From: Candidatus Iainarchaeum sp.
Lineage (GTDB): Archaea > Iainarchaeota > Iainarchaeia > Iainarchaeales > GCA-2688035
Direction of reading: 5' to 3'
Assembly (NCBI GenBank): GCA_017608725.1
Contig: JAFCFG010000004.1
Location: 1 to 18,966, forward strand
Length of the DNA stretch: 18,966 nt
Part shown: positions 13,809-18,966 of the stretch, piece after piece
Position numbering within the stretch: the stretch's first letter is position 1
Layout of the letters: every line of letters starts with the position of its first letter
Notes under the pieces: generated by a model
Databases searched by the model: none
Told to the model about the DNA's origin: nothing
The model's input: the letters and a program-made list of their open reading frames with translations, nothing else
Position numbers and translations under genes: made by a program

Positions 13809-14204
13809 ATGCCGGTAATTCCAATTAAGAGAGCAAGGCTGTTGCAGAAGCTCAGCCCAAAGAAAAGGGCAAGGCTGTTCAAGGCGCTTAGGAAAAAAGC
13901 AAGGATGTGGATGTTTAGGCAGCAGCAAAGGGAAATAATGGAAATGTCCTACAGGCTGGGAATCACCAGGGAGAGAATGGAAGAGTATCTGCAGCAGTTG
14001 GAGGCCCAGGGTTTGAGGAAAAAGGAAATCCCGCAAAAGATGATGGCTGATTTCAGGGAATTGGAGGAACTGGCACCGCAGTGGGCTCAGCAAAGGGGAA
14101 TAAGGCAAGAGCAATGGCAAAGGGCATTCAGGAAACTTTTCAGGGACTACCCTGTTCAGGAGGTGCTTGCAATGATGCAAAGGCAAACTGGGGCTGCAGC
14201 TTAA
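13809..14204 (+). CDS. Small basic helical protein, unknown function
   Basis: The 131-aa product is almost wholly helical and rich in Arg, Lys, Gln and Met. The N-terminal half is strongly basic (RARLLQKLSPKKRARLFKAL) and contains MWMFRQQQREIMEMSYRLG. The C-terminal half alternates acidic and basic helices (ITRERMEEYLQQLEAQGL, RKLFRDYPVQEVLAMMQRQ). This composition suits nucleic-acid or ribosome binding, but there is no signature I recognise. ATG 13809 is the natural start. An A/T box (GATAAAAAGAATTAAT near 13755-13770) lies about 45 nt upstream. The repeat copy B starts at the stop codon. Confidence 0.65.
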   Translation: MPVIPIKRARLLQKLSPKKRARLFKALRKKARMWMFRQQQREIMEMSYRLGITRERMEEYLQQLEAQGLRKKEIPQKMMADFRELEELAPQWAQQRGIRQEQWQRAFRKLFRDYPVQEVLAMMQRQTGAAA

Positions 14205-14283
14205 CAGGGTGTAGAATACTTTTAAACTTAATTCTATTAATTCCCTTCAATTCCAGAGATATTAGGCAGCCTTTCTTGGCCTG
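14205..14283 (+). repeat. Intergenic repeat copy B (TATA box plus hairpin), possible small RNA gene
   Basis: This matches 4057-4132 in the same orientation. It holds CAGGGTG, GAATACTTTTAA, the palindrome TTAAT-TCT-ATTAA, an 8-nt spacer in place of 7, and the nearly invariant block AATTCCAGAGA-T-ATTAGGCAGCC. The TATA-like box (14219-14225) is centred about 27 nt before 14249, the start of the block. The following hairpin is CAGCC-TTTCTT-GGCCTG, paired with one bulged base; compared with copy A the arms changed but still pair. It fills the gap between two plus-strand genes. It is too far (about 100 nt) to be the simple core promoter of the next gene. Confidence 0.6.
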
Positions 14284-14289
14284 CAAAAG

Positions 14290-14298
14290 AAATAAATA
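14290..14298 (+). promoter_or_regulatory. TATA-like box for the 14326 gene
   Basis: AAATAAATA is centred about 32 nt before ATG 14326, which would give a leader of only a few nucleotides. It lies just downstream of repeat copy B. Confidence 0.3.
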
Positions 14299-14300
14299 GG

Positions 14301-14319
14301 AAAAGAAACTCTTTCTTTT
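14301..14319. repeat. Perfect A/T inverted repeat before the 14326 gene
   Basis: AAAAGAAA-CTC-TTTCTTTT is a perfect 8-bp inverted repeat ending in T-runs, 6 nt before ATG 14326. It could end a short transcript that starts in repeat copy B, or be an operator over the start of the next gene. Confidence 0.4.
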
Positions 14320-14325
14320 AGGGTT

Positions 14326-14892
14326 ATGCGGGGAGAGAAACAACAGCTGGTGGATTTTCTAAGCAGGCTGCAGGCTGCTTTTGCAAAACAGAATGTGTTT
14401 GCCTTAAGGGAACTTGGCAACAACGCTATTGAGCAGGCTGCAATGCAAAACAGCAAGAGGGTTGCAGGCATTGCCCTGGTTGCATACTGCTTGCACAAGA
14501 TGCACAGCAAGCAGCACATTGTAAGGCACAGGAAATGGCCGGTGATAAGGAAAGCCATTGGAAAGAACCTAGAAAAGGCTTTGGCTGCGCTGCACAAGGA
14601 TAACGTGCCTTCATTTGAGAGAAATCTGAGGAACATTATTCAAAGCATCCAGTCAACAGACAAACAAATGGGAAATTACGCCCAAGGCCTGTTCGAAAAG
14701 GCAAAGGTGAAATATGCCAGCACTGCCTACAGCCTTGGCCTGGGCTTGGGCCAGAGTGCAAGCCTGACAGGGGCCAACAAAAAGGAGCTGTTGAGGTATA
14801 TTGGCGCAACAAAGATGGCTGACAGGGAAGTTGTTACCTTTGGGATAAAGGAAAGGCTGCGCAAGCTAAAAGGGACTTTGAGGGGAGCTTGA
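14326..14892 (+). CDS. Helical protein coupled to a PIN-domain gene, unknown function
   Basis: The 188-aa product is predicted to be all-helical and basic. It has AIEQAAMQNSKRVAGIALVA, a His-rich LHKMHSKQHIVRHRKW segment (about 57-71), and a C-terminal region with LGLGLGQSASLTG and ELLRYIGATKMADRE. No membrane helix or known catalytic motif is visible. Its TGA stop (14890-14892) shares one base with the ATG of the PIN gene, and the GNAT gene follows, so the three form one operon. A role as partner, regulator or antitoxin-like neighbour of the PIN nuclease is possible but not shown; it is longer than typical antitoxins. Confidence 0.7.
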   Translation: MRGEKQQLVDFLSRLQAAFAKQNVFALRELGNNAIEQAAMQNSKRVAGIALVAYCLHKMHSKQHIVRHRKWPVIRKAIGKNLEKALAALHKDNVPSFERNLRNIIQSIQSTDKQMGNYAQGLFEKAKVKYASTAYSLGLGLGQSASLTGANKKELLRYIGATKMADREVVTFGIKERLRKLKGTLRGA

Positions 14893-15557
14893 TGCGGTTC
14901 ATTTTTGACGCTTCCAGTTTGATTGCTTTGGGCCAGACCTGCCTGCTTGACATATTGGCAGGATTGAAGCAAAAAACAGGCTCTGAATTCTTCATTCCGG
15001 AACTGGTTTTCCAGGAGGTGGTCAGCAGGCCACTGCAGATAAAGAGGTTTGAACTAAATGCTGTTAGAATAAAGAAGGCAATTGATTCAAATGTTTTCAG
15101 CGTAGAGAGCTTGCAGAACCAAAGCGATTTCTGGGAAATTGATGATATTGCAAACAACTGCTTCTTCATTGAAAGCAGGCCTGTTAGGCTGCTGCAGGGG
15201 GGCGAAATAGCTGCCTTGGCCCTCTCAAAGCAGCTGAATGCAAAGGGCTTTGTAATTGATGAAAGGACAACAAGGCTGCTGATTGAAGCACCGGAGAAAC
15301 TGCAGCAGCTAATGCAGAGAAGGAGGAAAAAAAACATTTCAGTTAGGATGGAAAACGTTAAGAGAATGCAGTCCGGGTTCAGTTACCTGAATATTGTGAG
15401 AAGCGTTGAACTAATTGCCCTGGCTTTTGAGCACGGCTTGCTTGAACAGATGCTGCCAAAAAGCAAGCAGTCGCTTGAAGCAGCTTTGTATGCAGCCAAG
15501 TACAGTGGCTGCGCTGTAAGCAGCAGGGAAATTGACTTGTTTTTGCGGAGCGTGTGA
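14892..15557 (+). CDS. PIN-domain ribonuclease-like protein
   Basis: From ATG 14892 the protein is 221 aa and opens MRFIFDASSLIALG, the usual PIN start with Asp6. The other expected acidic residues are Glu42 (LVFQEVVS), Glu105 (QGGEIAALALSKQL) and Asp123 (GFVIDERTTRLL). These form a Mg2+/Mn2+ site in PIN nucleases, which cut single-stranded RNA as toxins, processing enzymes or decay factors. The layout GE-x-AALAL followed by IDER is like the VapC/DUF3368 branch. A helical extension of about 85 residues follows the core, longer than most VapC toxins. TTG 14889 in front of the ATG is less likely as the start. The overlap with the upstream stop and GGGGAG before it indicate translational coupling. 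Confidence 0.8.
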   Translation: MRFIFDASSLIALGQTCLLDILAGLKQKTGSEFFIPELVFQEVVSRPLQIKRFELNAVRIKKAIDSNVFSVESLQNQSDFWEIDDIANNCFFIESRPVRLLQGGEIAALALSKQLNAKGFVIDERTTRLLIEAPEKLQQLMQRRRKKNISVRMENVKRMQSGFSYLNIVRSVELIALAFEHGLLEQMLPKSKQSLEAALYAAKYSGCAVSSREIDLFLRSV

Positions 15558-15560
15558 AAA

Positions 15561-16025
15561 ATGATAAAGCCGGTTGTAGACTCGGATTTGCCTGAAATAA
15601 TTTCCATGATAAACAGGGAATTCCCCTATGTTTCAATCAGCATTGAAAAGATAAGGGAGAAAATAAGGAAGAAGAAAATATTTGTTTTCAAGGCAGTTGA
15701 AGGGGAAAAGCTGCTTGGTTTCATTGAAGCAGAGATGCTTGAAGCAGGGCTTGCAAGAATAAATGGCTTGACAGTAAAGCCAAGTGAGAGAAATAGGGGG
15801 ATTGCAGGAAAGCTGCTTGACCACATGATTCGGTTTTTGCACGGGAAAAATGTCAGGAGAATAATGCTCCTGGTAAAGCAGAAAAACGAGGAAGCAAAGA
15901 AGTTGTATGGGCAAAAGGGATTCAAATTCATGGGCCTCTACCGCAGAGAAATAGACCAGGCGATAGTAGAGGAAATGGAACTGGACCTAAGCGGCAAGGA
16001 AGAAAATCTAAGCTATGTAAGCTAG
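15561..16025 (+). CDS. GNAT-family N-acetyltransferase
   Basis: The 154-aa protein carries the GNAT core. An N-terminal strand-helix (IKPVVDSDLPEIISMINREF) is followed by LLGFIEAEML, then motif A GLTVKPSERNRGIAGKLLDH (the R-x-x-G-x-A acetyl-CoA loop at 77-82) and motif B KNEEAKKLYGQKGFKFMG. This pattern resembles RimI-type or small-molecule acetyltransferases; the acceptor cannot be read from the sequence. It starts 3 nt after the PIN gene stop, so it is in the same operon. It ends at TAG inside CTAG, which also forms the stop of the convergent radical SAM gene. Confidence 0.85.
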   Translation: MIKPVVDSDLPEIISMINREFPYVSISIEKIREKIRKKKIFVFKAVEGEKLLGFIEAEMLEAGLARINGLTVKPSERNRGIAGKLLDHMIRFLHGKNVRRIMLLVKQKNEEAKKLYGQKGFKFMGLYRREIDQAIVEEMELDLSGKEENLSYVS

Positions 16026-17455
16026 GGCTTTTGAAAATACTTCTGCCTGATTCTGAAAATGAATTCTTTTGAGAAACCTCTCCAGTTCGTTAAAAACCTT
16101 CTAATAAGGTTTTTGTTGAAAAGGTATCTCCACTTTATCTTAATCTGGCCCCTGCTGTAATTGCATTTTCTGTACTCTTCAATTATTTCGGGGAGAATCT
16201 TTCTGTATTCCTCTTTGCTCATATCAGGATTCAAATGAGGCAGTTTTTCGCTTCCAATTGCTGCCTCCAAGTCATTCCAGTTCATGTCCTCGCTTACAAG
16301 GCCTCTCTTCAGGGCATAATCCCAAATGCCGGAGGCAGGCAATGGGGTAAGCTTGAAGAACATCGCATTTTTTATTGTAGGAGAGCGCACCAACTCAAAG
16401 GTTTTGTAGATGTCCTCCTTTGTTTCCCCGGGTGTTCCAAAAATAAAGCTCCCGTCAACAAGGAAGCCGTATTTCTCGCACAGTTTCAATGCCCTCCAAT
16501 GGTCCCTTACGCTGACACTGCCCTTTTTGAGATAATTCAGTATGCGCTCACTTCCGCTTTCAAAGCCAAAGTTGATGTACCTGACATTCATCTTACTGAG
16601 GTTCTTGCACATTTCATCGTTTAGCAGGTTTGTTCTGCCAAAGACATGCACTTCAACTTTGTCAGAAATGCCCTCCTTCTTCATCAAATCAGCAATCTTT
16701 GCAACCCTTTTGTTGTTAACAACAAACAGGTCATCCATTATCCTAAGCATGTCAATTTTGTAGTTGTCAACTATCTCCTTCATCTCCTCAACAACGTATT
16801 CCGGTGAGAAAAAGCGCATTGTGTGCTGCCAAAAACCTGTTTGGCTGCAAAAAACGCATTTGTACATGCAGCCCCTGGTTGTCAGAAGGCTTGTGCCAAT
16901 TGAAAGCTTGTCAAAGGTATGCCTTGCTGGCTTCAAATAAAACCTCTTCATTGGCAGAAGGTCCCTTGCAGGGAAAGGAATCTTGTCCAAAGGCTGAATG
17001 TTAGGCCTTCTTATTGTTTGCTTGACTTTCCCTGAATCCCAGTAGGCAAGGCTCTTTATCTTGCTCAGGTCCCCTGCTTCAAAGCTGCCCTTCTTTTCAA
17101 AGGCATCAATCAGCTCGCATAACACGTCTTCGCCCTCGCCAATAATGCCTACATCAAATTCCTTTGGCATTTTATGGGGCAAGGCAGTTACATGAAAGCC
17201 GCCAATAAGTGTTGGCAGGTCAAGCTCCTGCTTCACTTTCTTTGCCAGGCTCCACGCCTTCATAAAGTCCTGGGTTGTGCAACTGATTCCAACAAGGTCG
17301 GGCTTTTCTCTCTTTATTCCCTTAAACAGCCCTTCCTTGTCAATGATTGCAGTGTTGTCAAAGTTCCTGTACTTGCGCAGATAGCTTGCCAAATAACCCA
17401 AACCAAGGGGCGGCAAGGCCTCAACAGTATCAACGCTGACTAGTGCAAGCTTCAT
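16022..17455 (-). CDS. B12-binding-domain radical SAM enzyme
   Basis: The 477-aa protein starts with a cobalamin-binding-type Rossmann domain (PPLGLGYLASYLRKY, DLVGISCTTQDF, PTLIGGFHVTALP, IIGEGEDVLCELIDAF). It lacks an obvious DxHxxG, so B12 may bind base-off without His ligation, or not at all. The radical SAM core follows: TTRGCMYKCVFCSQTG with Cys196, Cys200 and Cys203 for the 4Fe-4S cluster, then DDLF, FGFESGSERIL and FIFGTPGETKEDI. The C-terminal 120 residues are family-specific and basic at the end. Enzymes of this class methylate, cyclise or rearrange lipids, antibiotics and other small molecules. The substrate is unknown. An A/T box (17475-17482) is about 24 nt before ATG 17455. The phosphodiesterase gene lies 40 nt upstream. 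Confidence 0.85.
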   Translation of the reverse strand: MKLALVSVDTVEALPPLGLGYLASYLRKYRNFDNTAIIDKEGLFKGIKREKPDLVGISCTTQDFMKAWSLAKKVKQELDLPTLIGGFHVTALPHKMPKEFDVGIIGEGEDVLCELIDAFEKKGSFEAGDLSKIKSLAYWDSGKVKQTIRRPNIQPLDKIPFPARDLLPMKRFYLKPARHTFDKLSIGTSLLTTRGCMYKCVFCSQTGFWQHTMRFFSPEYVVEEMKEIVDNYKIDMLRIMDDLFVVNNKRVAKIADLMKKEGISDKVEVHVFGRTNLLNDEMCKNLSKMNVRYINFGFESGSERILNYLKKGSVSVRDHWRALKLCEKYGFLVDGSFIFGTPGETKEDIYKTFELVRSPTIKNAMFFKLTPLPASGIWDYALKRGLVSEDMNWNDLEAAIGSEKLPHLNPDMSKEEYRKILPEIIEEYRKCNYSRGQIKIKWRYLFNKNLIRRFLTNWRGFSKEFIFRIRQKYFQKP

Positions 17456-17495
17456 TGAAAAAAAACCCGTATTATTTTTTTAACATGGCTCCTTA

Positions 17496-18206
17496 TTAAA
17501 GCATTTCTTTTTCGATTAATGACCTAAAGGAAGTGATTTTTGGGTGCCGCAAATCTGCTTCAAAGCTGGTTGACCAAAAGCCGTAATCAGGGCAATGGTC
17601 ACCAAACCTGCCAACTGCCTGCATCCCGTGGTCGGAAACTATGAGCATTTTCTGGCCCTTGCCAGCTGCCCTTCCAGCAAGCTCATCCAAGTCCTTGTAA
17701 ATCAGGCCCATCTTGGCCTTGTTGGCAAAGCTAACATGGCCAATTACGTCAGCTGCATTGAAGTAATAAAAGAGCAAATCGAAATTTCCATCCAAATCCT
17801 CCAAAAAACGCTCTTTTATTTTCTGGTGGTATTCAAGAACAGGCTTGTCAAACTCCTCAATGCTGATTTCATTGTTGAAGAATTTTTTCAACTGGTTTCT
17901 CTCAAGCAGGTGCTGTTCCCTGCTGTAAGCAAAGCCAGGCACATCAACAACCCTTCTCTTCCCAAATTTGGATAGAAAGGTTTGTTCTGCTTTAAGGGAG
18001 AAGTGCCACATATCCTTGTCGCCTAATGCAAGCACTTCTTTCTCCAGGTTCTTTCCTGCAAGGAAGCTGCTCCACAAAACAATTGTTCTTGGCTCTGAGA
18101 AATCACTAATATCAGTTCTGCCGAAGTGTTTTTGCATCAGGTTCCTGCAATTGAACTCCTCTACATACGTAGGTTCCAGTGCATCAATGCCAATTATTAT
18201 TGCCAT
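17496..18206 (-). CDS. Type I phosphodiesterase / nucleotide-pyrophosphatase-like hydrolase
   Basis: The 236-aa protein has the alkaline-phosphatase-superfamily metal sites in order. IGIDALEP supplies Asp8, PRTIVLWSSFLAGK supplies the nucleophile Thr41, FYYFNAADVIGH supplies Asp153 and His157, IVSDHGM supplies Asp192 and His193, and GDHCPDYGFWS supplies His204. These match the two-zinc site of the NPP class, so it should cleave phosphodiesters or phosphomonoesters; members of the class also act on phosphonates, sulfates or lipid headgroups. It is shorter than most NPP proteins. There is no signal peptide, so it is cytoplasmic. GGTGGTGAT lies directly before ATG 18206 as a strong ribosome site. 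The gene is on the same strand as the transporter and the radical SAM gene and is likely co-transcribed. Confidence 0.82.
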   Translation of the reverse strand: MAIIIGIDALEPTYVEEFNCRNLMQKHFGRTDISDFSEPRTIVLWSSFLAGKNLEKEVLALGDKDMWHFSLKAEQTFLSKFGKRRVVDVPGFAYSREQHLLERNQLKKFFNNEISIEEFDKPVLEYHQKIKERFLEDLDGNFDLLFYYFNAADVIGHVSFANKAKMGLIYKDLDELAGRAAGKGQKMLIVSDHGMQAVGRFGDHCPDYGFWSTSFEADLRHPKITSFRSLIEKEML

Positions 18207-18261
18207 ATCACCACCAATTAAACTTTTTTAGAAAACCGTTTTTATTTTAATGTAAAACAAT

Positions 18262-18966
18262 TCAAATGAATAATTTTGTCAGAGTCCAAACACCAAGCAC
18301 TATTATAAAAACGGCAAGAATGAACTTTAATTTCTTTGAATCAATCTTGCTTGTTGTAAAAGCTCCAAAGGGGGCTGCTGCTACTGCTCCAACTATCAGG
18401 GGCATCATTAAGGCCACATCAGGCATTCCTTTACCAATTACGTAAACAACAAAACCAGTAATGCATATCGGGGCTTCTGCCAAAGTCGTGCAGCCAATCG
18501 CATTCTTGTGATTCTGACCAGATATCAGCTGGCCGCCTGTTACAACTGGGCCATAGCCCCCGCCACTCAGCCCTTTATTGAAAGAACTTAATATTCCAAC
18601 AGCAACCAGTTTCCTCCAACTGAAAGAAAACTTCAACTTGCTCAGCAAAGCGATTCCAATTGCGATTACAAGCAAACCAATATACGCTTTAAGCACCCAC
18701 TTTGGAATGCTAATTGCAAGCATTACTGCAATAATTGTTGCCACCACACCCAAAGCGGTCACTACACAGACAATCTTTAGGTCTTTGGGTGTTGTTTCTT
18801 TGAAGGTAGTGAAATACCCTTTTTTCTTTAGGCTTTCTTTTATTTTCTGCCTGTTGGTTTCACATAGATTGAAGTCTACGTTTTTGAATCTCTGGTGGAA
18901 AAGCGAAGCAAACATGCCTCCAAGTGCCTGTGAAATCAAAATGCTTGGAATAACAGCAAGAGGGTC
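18262..18966 (-). CDS. TauE/SafE-family (DUF81) membrane transporter, partial
   Basis: The frame is open to the right edge, so the N-terminus is missing. It reads DPLAVIPSILISQALGG at the edge; a TTG at 18939 is not the real start. Features of the TauE/SafE family are the FASLFHQRFKNVDF loop, a central cluster of hydrophobic helices, and the second-half repeat GGGYGPVVTGGQLISGQNHK, then GCTTLAEAPICITGFVVY. The C-terminal helices end in TLTKLFI. Family members export sulfite, sulfoacetate or related anions, or import organosulfur compounds. Seven or eight membrane spans are expected in total. Its nearness to a phosphodiesterase/sulfatase-like hydrolase and a radical SAM enzyme suggests a shared pathway, which is an inference. 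Confidence 0.82.
   Translation of the reverse strand, partial: DPLAVIPSILISQALGGMFASLFHQRFKNVDFNLCETNRQKIKESLKKKGYFTTFKETTPKDLKIVCVVTALGVVATIIAVMLAISIPKWVLKAYIGLLVIAIGIALLSKLKFSFSWRKLVAVGILSSFNKGLSGGGYGPVVTGGQLISGQNHKNAIGCTTLAEAPICITGFVVYVIGKGMPDVALMMPLIVGAVAAAPFGAFTTSKIDSKKLKFILAVFIIVLGVWTLTKLFI

Noticed and set aside
13626..14186. Minus-strand frame of 186 codons
   Set aside because: It covers the ends of two plus-strand genes and has Leu/Pro/Phe-rich shadow composition with no motif.
1..18966. CRISPR arrays, tRNA and rRNA genes
   Set aside because: No regularly spaced direct repeats and no T-loop or rRNA-like sequence were seen in the intergenic regions.

Overview
The window looks archaeal. 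Several genes have an A/T-rich TATA-type box centred about 24-28 nt upstream of the start codon with almost no leader (3302 minus, 5284 plus, 5748 plus, 9576 plus, 12942 minus). Others use GGTG-type Shine-Dalgarno sites. The gene set includes an Lrp/AsnC regulator, a DRG-type GTPase with a TGS domain, an RNase HII/HIII-like protein with an N-terminal extension, a TrmJ/SpoU methyltransferase and many short lysine-rich or single-membrane-span proteins. I infer a small-genome archaeon of DPANN character (Diapherotrites/Iainarchaeota-like is my guess). No rRNA, tRNA or other firm phylogenetic marker is present to prove this.

Layout. 1-3302: an accessory patch with the 5' end of a minus-strand gene, a recently inactivated IS4-superfamily/ISH3-like element (about 164-1531), a two-repeat lipoprotein and a small winged-helix-like regulator. 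3450-5721: an Lrp regulator, a GH130 mannoside-phosphorylase-type enzyme and a small membrane protein; the last two diverge from a short promoter region. 5748-7301: an RNase H-like gene with an aberrant C-terminus, then a rhomboid protease. 7305-12942: envelope proteins (a coiled-coil membrane protein, a membrane-tethered double thioredoxin-fold protein, and a coupled pair of secreted, C-terminally anchored proteins) with a DRG-like GTPase between them. 13013-16025: plus-strand genes for tRNA methylation, a basic unknown protein, an unknown helical protein coupled to a PIN nuclease, and a GNAT acetyltransferase. 16022-18966: a minus-strand run of TauE/SafE-type transporter (cut by the window edge), a nucleotide-pyrophosphatase-like phosphodiesterase and a B12-domain radical SAM enzyme.

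The most unusual non-coding signal is a roughly 75-nt sequence present twice in the same orientation (4057-4132 and 14205-14283). Each copy has a TATA-like box, a TTAAT-N3-ATTAA palindrome and a nearly invariant 24-nt block that begins where transcription from that box should start. A hairpin with partial covariation follows. It could be a pair of small RNA genes or a mobile/regulatory repeat. No CRISPR array, tRNA or rRNA was found.
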